Part shown: positions 1 through 9,970 of the stretch, piece by piece
How positions within the stretch are numbered: position 1 is the stretch's first letter
Layout of the letters: the number at the start of each line of letters is the position of its first letter
From: Bettongia penicillata ogilbyi
Taxonomy: Eukaryota > Chordata > Mammalia > Diprotodontia > Potoroidae
DNA: 64,000 nucleotides
Reading direction: 5' to 3'
Assembly (NCBI GenBank): GCA_023548195.1
Contig: JAJHZJ010000220.1
Span: 2,053,279 to 2,117,278 of the forward strand
Made by a program: the position numbers and the translations under genes
The notes under the pieces: generated by a model
Databases searched by the model: none
What the model was told of the DNA's origin: nothing
What the model saw: only the letters and a program-made list of their open reading frames with translations

Positions 1-533
1 CAAGCCCAGGTTCAAAGCCTCTTTGGAGATTTGAAAGTAAAATACCCTGAAGGAACGCAGGTATATACAGCAAGCAGAAGTTGGTTTGCATGTTTTAAAA
101 ATCATGCATGATTACATAATGTGCAAATGACAGTACTTGTTACTACAAGATATTGAAGTAACAAAGAAGCTTCCAGAGTTCCTGCAAAAAATAAATAAAT
201 AAATGAAGGTTCTTACTTTACATAGCAAATTTTTAATGCAGATCAAATTGGCCTGTTTTATCCAAGAATGCCATCTCAAACCTACATCTTGGTGGAGGAA
301 AAAAAAAACTATGCCTGGATATAAGGATTAGAAAGGATATTCTTCTGCTTGGAGAGAATACATCTGAGACTTGAAAATTAAAACTTGTTCTTGTACAGCA
401 TTCAGAAAATCCCAGAGCATTGAAAGGTATCGGTAAGGTAATACCACCTACCTTAGTCAGTGTTAAACAGTAGTTTATGAACTGTGTCATTCCTGATGTC
501 AAGAAACTTTGTAATGATAATAACATTCCTTTC
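1..533. other. Unassigned AT-rich sequence
   Basis: No recognisable repeat family or gene. A short (AAAT)n tract lies near 188-206. A 100-codon minus-strand ORF at 233-535 has no domain-like composition and crosses the target-site duplication of the next element, so it is taken as chance. Confidence 0.5.
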
Positions 534-698
534 AAGATTTTACTTACTGCAAATTGTATGCTGTCATGGGGAGAGAGGGGAGAAGTAAGGGAAGGCTGAG
601 GGGGATAAAATCTTAACTTTAAGGAAATGATTGTAAAACATTAAAAAATAAAAATAAATAAAAATAAAAAAATAAAAAAAAATAAAGATTTTACTTAC
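534..698 (+). mobile_element. 5'-truncated L1 3' end with target-site duplication
   Basis: The insert (548-684) opens with 'tgctgtcatggggagagagg' near 557 and ends in an A-rich (AAAAT)n tail. This is the same type of 3' terminus as the L1 ends near 38940 and 28740. A perfect 14-bp direct repeat, aagattttacttac, flanks it at 534-547 and 685-698. The repeat plus the tail are the hallmarks of L1-type target-primed insertion. Only about 100 bp of L1 body is left, so it is non-functional. The unbroken duplication suggests it is not very old. Confidence 0.85.
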
Positions 699-1505
699 AT
701 TAGATAATGCCTTAGGTCAACTTCTTCATTTGTATTATTTTAATGAAATTGAAAAGTAGTCTATCTTCCTCATAATACTACTTCATTATTACAACCCTAT
801 GGATTAAGGAGTGATTGAAAGTTGAAAGATGTATTTAAATACTACAATCCTAGAGGATTGCAGTTTTGGATGCAGATAAGTATTTAATATTGAGATAGCA
901 CTATTAGATGATAGATAGATGATAGGTGAATGGATGGATTGCTGGATGAATAGATGATAAATGAATGAATAAACACATAAATGCACAGTCAACTACTAGT
1001 AACAAAGGCTAGATGCAATGGGTTAAGAGGCAACATACGGCACATCTGTGTTAACTTTACTGTTCAAGTACTTTATATACTTTATCATTAACTTTACCTT
1101 TCATTTCATGATTGTGTTTCTTATCATGGTACAGTATTTAAATTTTAGTCTGTTTTATGACTTGCATAAAGGTATTTTGGGTATGCCTTTTTAAAAAGAC
1201 CAAGTGACATGGGTGGATAGATGCATTTGAATTATGTAAAAAATTGCTTTATGTAGAGATTTACAGAATAGTCCACTTATGCAAAGTGTTTACTTCCTGT
1301 TTGTATTTGAAAATGATTTTAGTTCAATTTTCATAGTTATGAGTCTCAGATCACCACCTCTAACTCTAGTCTCTTTCCTGAGTTACATGCCCACATTACC
1401 AACTTGCTATTGGAAAGATAGGAAGGGGGATATTTCTTTTGAAATCTGTCATATATTTGCATTTGAACTCTTCTATGATCTTAACTTCAAATAGCATGAT
1501 AAATA
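699..1505. other. Unassigned AT-rich sequence with a degenerate tetranucleotide tract
   Basis: A decayed (GATA)/(GGAT)/(AATG) tract occupies about 904-972. No gene or recognisable transposon was seen in the rest. Confidence 0.5.
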
Positions 1506-1507
1506 GA

Positions 1508-1725
1508 AGCACTTAGAATCAGAAAGACTTAAGTTTAAAATCAACTCTCAAACATTAAAGCAATTCTCAAGTTCTATGACATTGCATAAGTAATTTACCT
1601 TCTCAGAGCCTCTGTTTCCTCATCCATAAAATAGGTATAAAAAGCATCTACATGTTTTTGTCATGAGGGCTGAATAAGATACTATATGCAAAGTACTTTA
1701 TAAATGTTATTATGTTACATAAATA
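1508..1725 (+). repeat. MIR/THER1-type CORE-SINE
   Basis: It reads in order: '...agaatcagaaagac...', then 'gtttcctcatccataaaata', then '...tgagggctgaataagatac...aaagtactttataaatgtta'. This is the usual MIR/THER1 sequence from the tRNA-derived part to the 3' end. It is diverged, with no clear flanking duplication. Confidence 0.75.
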
Positions 1726-1759
1726 CAAGTTAATAATGTTTAGTTAATGTCTAATTGTC

Positions 1760-1985
1760 TTTTCCCTAATATATATGCCCAGTAATGGTACAGTGTCTGG
1801 AAACAATAATTGCTTAATAAATATTTGTTGGCTAACTGTTCACTGATTAATTATTTTGGTTTATTTCTCTTGTCACCTTTAAATCGTAACCTTATTGTGG
1901 GAAAGAACTGTCATTTTTCATTCTTGTATCTCTAGCAATTGGTAATTTGCTTTTGTCATTCTTGACACATAATGAAAAATTATTC
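1760..1985 (+). repeat. MIR/L2 3'-tail fragments (sense)
   Basis: Two stretches match the common LINE2/MIR tail. One is 'cagtgtctggaaacaataattgcttaataaatatttg' (about 1790-1830, read in parts). The other is 'gggaaagaactgtcattttt...tgtatctctagca' (about 1898-1940). They are short and diverged, so the subfamily is not assigned. Confidence 0.45.
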
Positions 1986-1994
1986 AAGCTCTTT

Positions 1995-2112
1995 ATTCAT
2001 TCTTTCATTCAACAATCATTTATTAAATACACTAGGTACTAATGAAAATTCAGAGATGATTAAAATATTGTAACTACCTTTAGGAAACTTATAATCTAGC
2101 TGGTAGGTGACA
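1995..2112 (-). repeat. L2 3' end (antisense)
   Basis: The plus strand reads 'catttattaaatacactagg' and then 'aggaaacttataatctagc'. This is the reverse complement of the L2 tail ('gattgtaagctccttgag...gcttaataaatg'). Confidence 0.6.
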
Positions 2113-2124
2113 AATATAAAAATA

Positions 2125-2290
2125 TTAAATACTATATAAATACTAAATACTATACTATATAGTATAGTATTATAGTATATTATAGTATAGTATAATAGTG
2201 TATATATAATAGTATAGTATACTATTACTATAGAATAAATACTATATAAAATACTAAAAACTACATGTAAAACAAAATATAAAAAAAATA
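2125..2290. repeat. AT-rich palindromic TATAG/TACTA repeat
   Basis: This is a low-complexity A+T tract made of TATAG, TAGTA and ATACT words. It holds a perfect 26-bp palindrome at 2146-2171 centred on ...ctatatag..., which could extrude as a cruciform. Nothing in it codes. Confidence 0.8.
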
Positions 2291-2375
2291 ATAAAAGAGG
2301 TAATATTTGTGCCAGGTCAGAGGAAATATTTTTACTTTTATTTTTATTTCATTCACTGAAGGATCATTGAAGTTT

Positions 2376-2645
2376 TGTTAGAGTAATGGTGTCAAACTCA
2401 AATAGAAACCAGGGCCATTAATCCATATATAAGGATGTTTGAAGGCCATATGTTGTAAATATTTCAAATTTATTTTATTATTTTAATGAATTTAACAAAA
2501 TTTAATATTTTCATACCTATGTTTTATTCTACTTTTATTTATTTTGTTAAATGTATCTCAGTTACATTTTAATTTGTTTCAGCACACATTTGGTAGTGTT
2601 GTGGGCCTCATGAGGCATGCTGGACATGTATTGAACACCTCTACA
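2376..2645. mobile_element. hAT-like non-autonomous DNA transposon (MITE)
   Basis: The left end 'atggtgtcaaactcaaatag' and the right end (plus strand '...gtattgaacacctctac') are imperfect inverted copies of a hAT-type terminus (ggtgtcaaact). The interior is AT-rich and non-coding ('tttatttattttgttaaatg', 'aatttgtttcagcacacatt'), with 'gggcctcatgaggcatgc' near the right end. I recognise this from marsupial repeats. I could not define an 8-bp target duplication. Confidence 0.6.
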
Positions 2646-2749
2646 CTTAAGAATCTGGCCTCAAATCTGAGATTTAAAGGGTGTGGAGGACTTTATAATC
2701 GTGTATGACCTTCATGTGTAGATATGACTCCCTATTTGCTGCCTCTGCC

Positions 2750-2818
2750 CTTACCTCACTCCCTCCCTCCCCTCCTCTCTTCTTCCCTTCCTTCCTTTCT
2801 TCATTTCTACCTTCCTTT
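2750..2818. repeat. Pyrimidine-rich low-complexity tract
   Basis: CCCTCC/CTTCC/CTTT runs make up most of this 70-bp stretch. Confidence 0.75.
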
Positions 2819-2821
2819 AAA

Positions 2822-3370
2822 ATGAAAAGCTTTTAAGAGTCTACTATGCATCAGGCTGTAAGATAAGTTGTTATTGTGTTTGTCCTTTGTTGCCAAAGAA
2901 GACCATACCATCAGAGTAATGATGACATGACTTGCTCTTGACTTTATTTTGAGTGAGGGAGGGCTGTGCAAGGTCGCCAGCCTCACTTTCTCCTCCTGAG
3001 CCATCTGGATCCAGTGACCAAATATACATACTAGAAGTACAAAGGAAAAGAAAATCAGTCCTTGCTCTCAAAGACCAAATAGTCAAATGTGACAAACAAG
3101 ATATATGCAGCAGAAATTGAAAATATTTCAGAGGAAAGGAACTAGAGTTAAGGGGGAATCAGAAAAGCTTCTTGAAGAAGATGAGATTTTACCTGAGACT
3201 TGAAAGAACCCAGAGAAGCCAGGAAGGAGAGATGAGGAGAGAGGTAATTCAATGCTTGGAAAACAGCCAGTGAAAATTGAAGTCACTAGGAGTGTTGCAA
3301 GTATAAGGAACAGCCATGAGAATGGTTTCCTGCATTGCAGCCTATGTGGAGGGGAGAAAGGTGTATCCTA
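2822..3370 (-). repeat. L2 LINE 3' region (antisense), split by a SINE
   Basis: The left part 'gagtctactatgcatcaggc' and the right part, starting at about 3028 ('actagaagtacaaaggaaaa...cagtccttgctctcaaagac'), together form the usual antisense L2 3' end. The sequence continues leftward in LINE order: 'gcttcttgaagaagatgaga', 'cctgagacttgaaagaaccc', 'ggaacagccatgagaatgg', 'gtggaggggagaaaggtgta'. The SINE at 2868-3025 interrupts the match. No reading frame survives. Confidence 0.75.
2868..3025 (-). mobile_element. Marsupial SINE nested in L2
   Basis: It reads 'gttgttattgtgtttgtcct', 'gaagaccataccatcagagt', 'gagtgagggagggctgtgca', 'gccagcctcactttctcctc'. This is the reverse complement of the 3' half of the element at 50870-51297, so both copies belong to one family. 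It sits inside an antisense L2 and is therefore younger than it. Confidence 0.75.
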
Positions 3371-3944
3371 CAGCATATATCTCAATTACTAAACACAAGA
3401 TAATAAATATTTGTGCTTAAAATGAAAAAGGCAAAGGTAAAATAATATATTTGCATGGTCTACACCCTTTAGAAAGACATTCAGAAAAAATAGAAGTTTC
3501 ACAGTACCTCAAAATCACAATCACCAGATTCCAGAATTATTTGGTTAAATTGAACATTCTTCTTCATAGAAAGAGATATATACACTAATTTTAACCCTTT
3601 TCTGATTTATAAAATCTTTTCCTTGCCTGGGGGAAGGGAATATTGTTTCTCTTAATAACCTTCATTTCTGTTTCACATCACAATGCAACCATGGATTTGT
3701 TTCTGCCTCACAGCAGCTGAATGGCTCTAATTATTTCTGAAAACTCCAAATGAGAACTGAAAATAAACCTTCCTCCTGACACACATTAAGCTTGTGGTTA
3801 GACTGCCTCTCCAGTGAATCCAGAAGTCTGAGTGGCTTGAAGTACTCTGATGAAATGTCAAGCAAGATGCTGGGTAAGAGTTGCTGCTTTTCCCTTTTTT
3901 CTTTTGTGTGGTATATTCCTTTTTGGGTTGGAGGTTGAGGGTGG
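3371..3944. other. Unassigned non-repeat sequence
   Basis: No recognised element and no supportable ORF. It is AT-rich, of mixed composition, and leads into the purine array that follows. Confidence 0.4.
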
Positions 3945-4017
3945 AAAGAGAGACAGAGACAGAGAGAGGGGGATGAAGGACGAAAGGAGAGAGACAGAGA
4001 CAAAGAGAGACAGTGAC

Positions 4018-4048
<31 letters not shown>

Positions 4049-4266
4049 CAGAGAGAGACAGAGACAGAGAGAGGAGGATGAAGGACGAAAGGAGAGAGAC
4101 AGAGACAAAGAGAGACAGGGAGAGAGACAGAGAGAGAGACAGAGACAGAGAGAGAGACAGAGACAGAAACAGAGAGACAGAGAAAGACAGAGAGAGAGAG
4201 ACAGAGAGAGACAGATAGAGAGAGACAGAGAGGGAAAGAGGGAGAGGGAGAGGGAGAGAGAGAGAA
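3945..4266. repeat. GA/GACA purine array with a 105-bp internal duplication
   Basis: The plus strand is almost pure purine plus C: AGAGAC, GACA and GGGAGA words. A recognisable block ('ggatgaaggacgaaaggaga...') occurs at 3971-4013 and again at 4076-4118, an offset of 105 bp. This shows segmental duplication within the microsatellite. The long RERDRE-like and serine/leucine-rich ORFs on both strands are artefacts of the repeat. Confidence 0.95.
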
Positions 4267-5120
4267 CTCAAGGAGCTTATTTTAATACCTTTCATTCCAA
4301 AACTAATGAAAATAAACTTTTTTTTTTTACATTACAACTCACTAAGTCTAGTAAGTATGAAATTTGGAAGGTGAGTCATCTTTTATTTTTCATGTTCAAA
4401 AACAAATCTAACCACACTTCTGTAAAAAAGATGAAGCAGTTGTCCAACAATAGGTTACTGCCAGGTATTATATCTGCCTATATTCTATTATTTAGAAGGA
4501 GCTTTGCCATTTATACTTGAATTGTCATTGAAATATACCCTGTAGGGCTTTACCCTCTGTGTTACTGATCACTGTTGATTTAAAATAAAAAAAAAATACT
4601 TTAAAGCTTGTTGTATGCTTTGAAGCTTTAGGTTCAGTTATTGTTGTGAAGTACATTTCTTATCTGTATCAGGAATTCTGCATGGAGTAAAAATACATTT
4701 CCATGACAAAAGAAAGGTCTACTTTGAGGATGTAAGCTTGTGTTATTCCCTGTGGTATCTGATTATGAGTGTGGCTTTTACATCGTGTTTGAGGAATTCT
4801 ATCTCCTGAGTTGTTTTGCTAGGTTAATGGAACAAAACCTTAGGTGTTCAACAAGCAGATTCCAAATCAGTATAACTACAGTAAAGAAGATGTAATAGTG
4901 TCCAGACCAGACTGAGAACAAAACAGGTTGAAAGATCAAAAGACTAGAGCTGGAGACATGAGTGCATTGCAAGTGTGGTTTGGGTGATTTCAGGGTGAGT
5001 TCGAAGTGCAGGTTAGGGTCATATGGTGCCGGCACAAGGTAATAAGAATGTTTATGTAGTGCTGTGTCAGGTCCCTCCTGGATCACTGCCTTCTAGTGGG
5101 GTGGAGGGATTTGCATAGTT
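4267..5120. other. Unassigned sequence
   Basis: No repeat family was recognised. A 95-codon minus ORF (4799-5086) has no conserved-looking motif. It is probably intronic or intergenic background. Confidence 0.4.
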
Positions 5121-5124
5121 CAAT

Positions 5125-5515
5125 GAGTTATTTCAGATGGGGTTACCCAAGATGGACAGATCATAGTGGAGAGTTCTAGCAACTCAGTGTGGAGAAGACT
5201 TTTGACCATTCCTTGGACAGCAATGAGATCAAGTCAATTAATATTCATTGGAAGGACAAATACTGAAGCTGAAGCTTAATTAAGTACTTTGGTCATAAAA
5301 GGAGAAGATAGGACTCATGGAAAATGAGATGCTGGGAAAGATTGAAGGCAAGAGGAGAAAGGCATAACAGAGTACGAGATGGATAGTGTCATAAAAGCAG
5401 TTAATATGAGCTTAGACAGACTTTGGGGGAGAATGGAAGATGGAAATGCCTGGTGTGTTATGCTCCATGGGATCATGAAGAATGAGACACAATTTGTGAC
5501 TAAATAATAATAATG
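5125..5515 (+). mobile_element. RTE-clade LINE 3' end (decayed ORF2 C-terminus)
   Basis: Order seen: 'acccaagatggacagatcat', 'gtggagagttct', 'tggacagcaatgagatcaag', 'ggaaggacaaatactgaagc', 'actttggtcat', 'gatgctgggaaagattgaag', 'ctccatgggatcatgaagaa', 'gagacac...gtgacta'. This is the standard end of RTE/BovB-like polymerases. It encodes the region after the reverse transcriptase, followed by the short 3' terminus. Stops and frame breaks make it inactive. Its last 35 bp resemble the tail of the tRNA-SINEs in this window (for example 13110-13158), so this LINE class probably mobilised them. Confidence 0.8.
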
Positions 5516-5519
5516 AATG

Positions 5520-5738
5520 TGACAGGTACTTTGCTGAGTGCATTACAATTATTATCTCATTTTATTGCCACAGTAATACTGGGAGGTGGGTGCTTTTATA
5601 ATCCCCGTTTTACAACTGTAAAGACCTAGACTTGCTCAGGATCACACAACTAGTCTGAGGCTAGATTTGAACTCAAGTTTTCCCAACAACAGGCCCAGTG
5701 CTCTATCCACTATGATACTAACTGCCCTACAATGAAAG
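5520..5738 (-). repeat. MIR/THER1 CORE-SINE
   Basis: Antisense order: 'attatctcattttattgcca', 'aatccccgttttacaac', 'gctcaggatcacacaactag', 'gatttgaactcaagttttcc', 'gtgctctatccactatgata'. It is nearly full length, and abuts the end of the RTE copy. Confidence 0.85.
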
Positions 5739-5739
5739 C

Positions 5740-6084
5740 TGAATGACAGACTATGGATTCTCTTTGGCACAAGGGGTTAAAATTCTGGCACCATGGAAAA
5801 TCACAGTGAGTATTGCCTTTCCAGTAGCAGTTGTGGAAAAAATGAATTTCATTTAGCTAGAGCTATCTCAGATTATCTAAATAATTCCACGCTTCATTCT
5901 CTTTAAAAAGTTAGACTTCATAACTTACATCTACTTCTTAATCGTTTGAAGCATAATCCTCATGTACAATAATACTGTGCAGGCAAGTTTGTGTCTAGAG
6001 CAAAGCAGCCATACAGTAAGGTGCAAGATGAATGCCAGATTCAACTTTTTTTATTTCTTTTATCCAGGGCTGAATCAACCAACA
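5740..6084. other. Unassigned sequence
   Basis: Nothing recognised apart from a short T-rich run near 6046-6060. Confidence 0.4.
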
Positions 6085-6240
6085 CAAAATCAATAATCAC
6101 TAATTAAGCATAGACTGTATTGCAGGCAGTATCCTGTCTACAAAGATGGAAAGTGAAATCTTTACCCTTAAGAAGCTTATATTCTAGTCAACGTAAGTAG
6201 AAACAACATACAGCTATAAGTACATACAAAAGAAACTCGA
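6085..6240 (-). repeat. L2 3' end (antisense)
   Basis: 'aatcactaattaagcatag', 'tgcaggcagtatcctgtcta', 'cttaagaagcttatattcta' is the antisense L2 tail in the normal order. It is diverged. Confidence 0.6.
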
Positions 6241-6335
6241 GATGTAATGGTATAATGATAGAGTCAGGAAGACTGATGTCTGGGAACTACCTGTGATTCA
6301 TACTGGCTGCATAGCTTGTACAAGCCTAAAACTTA
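6240..6335 (+). repeat. Degenerate tRNA-SINE fragment
   Basis: 'taatggtataatgatagagtc' and then 'aggaagactgatgtctggga' resemble the left part of the tRNA-SINE family. It is too short and worn to classify. Confidence 0.35.
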
Positions 6336-6499
6336 GTTCTTTACTATTGGCAAAACTGGATGAGTAACCTGGTCAGAGGCAAGAGGTACTGAGGATCTCA
6401 AACTTTAGAAAAAGGGATACATGAGCGATGTAATTGAGGTAGAACCTATTCACCTTCAAAGTTGATTATTGAAAAGTCAAGCATGAATCCAACATTTTG

Positions 6500-6640
6500 A
6501 AATACATTAACTGAAAGAATGATGGGATCATTAAGGGGGATAGAGATGGATTTTAGAGAAACAAAACAGATTCTAATTTGCATGTGCTGAATTTGACATG
6601 TCTAAAAGATAACCTGGGAGTAATGTCTCATTAAAGAAAA
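6500..6640 (-). repeat. L2 fragment (antisense)
   Basis: 'acagattctaatttgcatgt' and 'gctgaatttgacatgtctaa' match the antisense L2 stretch that reads 'gttttggacatgttgagttt' in better copies (for example 47950). Confidence 0.4.
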
Positions 6641-6774
6641 GAAAATCTCTTTACTAATGAAGTCCCTATGGTTCATCAGGGAACATTGTTTTGAATTTAG
6701 GATTCCCATACTAATATGAGGGTTCAGATTTTGTGAGCTACAGAAGACAAAGGGGAAGTTGTCACATTCTTGGG

Positions 6775-6905
6775 AATACCAACATTGTCTAATGGAAAGC
6801 TTACTGGATTTTTAAACAGAAGATCTGAGTTTGGATTGAGGCTCTTTAATTTGGGTAAATAGCCTATCCTCTCTGAGTATAAGTCTCTTCTGTAAAATAA
6901 GTAAT
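6775..6905 (+). repeat. MIR-type SINE
   Basis: 'cagaagatctgagtttgg', 'taaatagcctatcctctctg', 'ctcttctgtaaaataagtaa' follow the MIR order. Confidence 0.55.
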
Positions 6906-6921
6906 TAATTAATTACATCTT

Positions 6922-6990
6922 GTTTTCCATGTTACATCAACAAGATGACCAAATGTCATGCTTTCTTCTTTGAGAGTGACCATTGTTTGT
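6922..6990 (+). repeat. Unassigned repeat, copy A
   Basis: It shares a 31-bp identical core (6949-6979) with copy B at 8886-8916, and weaker similarity extends upstream on the same strand. The core ends '...ttcttctttgagagtga', which resembles the 3' end of the marsupial SINE at 51250-51290 ('ggtcttctttgaaaagg'). Both copies may therefore be tail fragments of that family. Confidence 0.55.
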
Positions 6991-7630
6991 AATTTTCATT
7001 AATAGACTCTACATCTACTTAGTCTCCAGACAAATAGATATCCATTTATAACTTTTTCCACCACAGATCATATTAGTCTTCAAGCAGGTATATCTACAAA
7101 AGTCACTGACATTTCCCTAACAATCCATTCCTACTTCTACCTCCACACATTTACTACATTATGGATCTCTGTCCTGCTATTCTATGATATTCTAAGAGGC
7201 AAATTTTAAACTGTAAGTGATAAAAGAGTAGTTTGGGGCCAGGGTAGATGCAAAATTCCTCATCATATTCTAGAGGAAACCTACTATGTTATGACCTACA
7301 TTAGCCAGGTGGTCATTTAATAAGGAAAGTAATAAAATACAAAGGTGGACCTTTAGCTGACATAACTAAAGTGAACTAGGTTTGGAGTAAAACTTTACTA
7401 TCCTGAATTACCTTCTGTGCCTAAAATCCAGTTCAGCTGCCATACTCAGGGATTCAAACTGACTACAATGAATTAGCACTTATTAGATCCATACCTGTTT
7501 GGTGGCCCTTGGCTCTGTGCTTATGAATTAAGTAGCCCATGAAAGAACTTAACCAATTCTTCTTGGTGTAACTCATGCCAAATTAAGTCAACCATACCTT
7601 CATGAAACTGGTGTATTAAAATGGTTTTAT
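6991..7630. other. Unassigned sequence
   Basis: No family or gene recognised. Confidence 0.4.
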
Positions 7631-7631
7631 A

Positions 7632-7885
7632 GGTAGTTGGTGGTACAGTGATTAGAATGCTAGTCTCAGAATCAAAAGATGTGTTAAAATTTGACTTGAG
7701 ACAGGTTTCTGTTTAACCCAGGGCAAGTCACTTAACCTTCATGAACCTAACTCAACTGTGAAATGTGAGTTTTAAGAGTATTTACACAGTTACTATGAGG
7801 ATCAAGTGAGATATTTGTAAAAGTTCTTAGCACACACTATGTGCCTAGCACGTAGTAGGTCCTATACAAATATTTATTCCCTTCC
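7632..7885 (+). repeat. THER1/MIR CORE-SINE, nearly full length
   Basis: 'aggtagttggtggtacagtg', 'gtctcagaatcaaaag', 'cagggcaagtcacttaacct', 'ctatgaggatcaagtgagat', 'gcctagcacgtagtaggtcc' cover the tRNA-like head, the CORE and the LINE2-like tail. Confidence 0.85.
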
Positions 7886-8149
7886 CTTATTCCTTTCCTT
7901 CCATTTCAAATCCTGCAAGTGGTATCAAGCTAATAATTGAAACTCCCTTTTTTTCCTGGGGGCTTCATAAAGGATCATTTGAGTTTGGTGAAGAAACACC
8001 TATAGTCACATAGCAAGGGTCTATGTTAAATCATATATGACAATCTGTCCTGCCACTCATTCAATTTTATGAGAAAGCTCTTCCTGACAAGGTCAGCTGG
8101 AAATCCCATTGACATCCCATTCTAGGGATAACTGATCAAGGTAAGGAAG

Positions 8150-8262
8150 CTAATGATAATAGCAACAACTTTCAATTCGAAATACTTTAAATTTTGCAAT
8201 TCACTCTCCTCATAACAACTCTATGAGATAGCTAGTGGCAATTTTATCTCCATTTTGCTAAA
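8150..8262 (-). repeat. MIR fragment
   Basis: 'ctcctcataacaactctatg' and 'gagatagctagtggcaattt' with 'atctccattttgc' are the antisense MIR CORE. Confidence 0.55.
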
Positions 8263-8855
8263 ATAGCACTGATTTTTGTTGTTAAAGTGTGTTAAGTTTT
8301 TTTCTGTAAAGCAAAAGCATCTGGGGAAGGGGAGAAGAGGTAGACTTCCCATGGTAAACACTAATCCTCCATTACCCCTTAGAGTTCTCTGCCTGTGCCA
8401 CAACACAGAGCAACCACTGCCAGGTCACCACTCTCAGCATCCTATCATCTACTGTTGAAACCTTTGTGCCACATCATAATCTGCTCTCAGTGTTAGATTT
8501 AATGGAAGTCAATTATAAGGCATTTTATAAATGGCAATTATGATTATTATTATTTACATAATGATTATACACGTACATACATACATATGCACATATTTTA
8601 AAGAAATTGTTTTTAGCAAGATTTTTGCTTTTTTTGATTGTTTTACCTTAAGTTCATTATTTGTGGAAAGGTGGAATAAGATAAAGTCAATTTTTGCAAT
8701 AACTGAAGACTCAGGAAAGGTTCGAAATCCTGCTCGTCAAAGTTACAGAGGAGAAGTAGGAGACAACAAACTATTCCTGACATATTGTTTAACAAGCTCT
8801 AACTGGTTTATCTGTCAATATGATATAAATAATTTAGCGACAGGATGGACAATTA
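8263..8855. other. Unassigned sequence
   Basis: The 146-codon ORF at 8531-8971 is hydrophobic by chance and runs into the repeat at 8856. No gene is called. Confidence 0.4.
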
Positions 8856-8930
8856 ATTGTTTTCTATGTTATGTCACCAAGATCCCCAAATGTCATGCTT
8901 TCTTCTTTGAGAGTGATCACTTTCCTAGAA
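8856..8930 (+). repeat. Unassigned repeat, copy B
   Basis: This is the partner of 6922-6990, with 31 bp identical at 8886-8916 and the same orientation. The copies lie 1937 bp apart. Confidence 0.55.
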
Positions 8931-9849
8931 GCTCTAGAATTCTGAAATTTAAACAAAAAACAGACAAATAAGCAAAAAAGAAAAACCTTCTGATGGATGC
9001 CTTTTAAATACCAACGCCTAAAGACCACCTATACTCTCAGGTCCAATTTGCTTAAGTTTTATTTTACGTTTTCAGTCCACTGTGAAATCTTTTCTGAAGG
9101 TCTTAAGTATTCAGAAGTTTATTATATTACTTTATTATATACTTAAGTAGTGGGAAGAAAACTGAACTTGGAGTCTGTAAACATAGGTGTGATTCCCATA
9201 TAGGACATTTACCAGTCCCTTTTCCTTTATACATTTAAACCAATTCAAGTGCCTGATTTCATGTATTTGGCCTATTTTTTCTCTGCTGTGCATTGTAATC
9301 TGTTTACTTCATGACTTTTAGTTTAATAAATAGCCATGGTTTCAAGAAAAAATCCTCAAGTAGGGGTCAACTGCCTGGTGATAAAGTCTCTCTGAACACA
9401 GTTAGGTTGATTTTCAAAGGTAGAGCGGAATATCTGATGTCAGGCCTATACTTAAAGTCGATCCAACTTTGTGGGACCCATGTTGGCTTGACTTTTGAGA
9501 GCTCAGAGTCTCATATTCACCATGACAAAGTATTAGAGAGAGACCTAAGGGGGTGCCTTCTTTGTAAAATTGGTAAAATGCTATTTTCAATTTCTTTTTG
9601 TTATTATGAAATAGATAGCATTCACATATTGCATGTATTACATAGATAGCATATAGTATTTAGATAAGATATTGTATGTATATATACCGTATAAAACCTC
9701 TGCATGCATATACATATGCAAAAAACACATAAGTATATACATGCATATCCATATGTATATATGCATATATAGAAGCATATATAGATTATTATAATAATCT
9801 TTTGATATCCCATGTAATTAGTATGTAATGTGTTTCACTTTTTATGGTT
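8931..9849. other. Unassigned sequence with an AT-rich ATATGC tract
   Basis: About 9640-9790 is a decayed (TATATG/CATATA) low-complexity tract. About 9150-9290 has weak MIR-like order. About 9410-9530 ('gatccaactttgtgggaccc', 'ttggcttgacttttgagag') may be an unnamed marsupial repeat. No gene. Confidence 0.4.
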
Positions 9850-9970
9850 TAGGTTATGTCCCTGACTAATAATTTACTTGAGAAGAGGGGCTCAATTTTA
9901 TATCTCTTGGCTTCTGCAGCACAATGCTATGACCGTAGTGTGTGCTCTATAAACAACTACTACAATCTCT
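9850..9970 (+). repeat. L2 3' end
   Basis: 'ttacttgagaagaggggctc', 'tttatatctcttggc', 'gcacaatgctatgaccg', 'gtgctctataaac' is a worn sense L2/MIR3-type tail. Confidence 0.45.

Noticed and set aside
3731..4295. Overlapping ORFs of 122-145 codons (RERDRE-like and serine/leucine-rich)
   Set aside because: They translate the GA/GACA array in several frames on both strands. There is no non-repeat domain.
8531..8971. 146-codon ORF as a possible membrane protein
   Set aside because: It starts in AT-rich text giving Ile runs and ends inside a repeat. There is no start context or domain.
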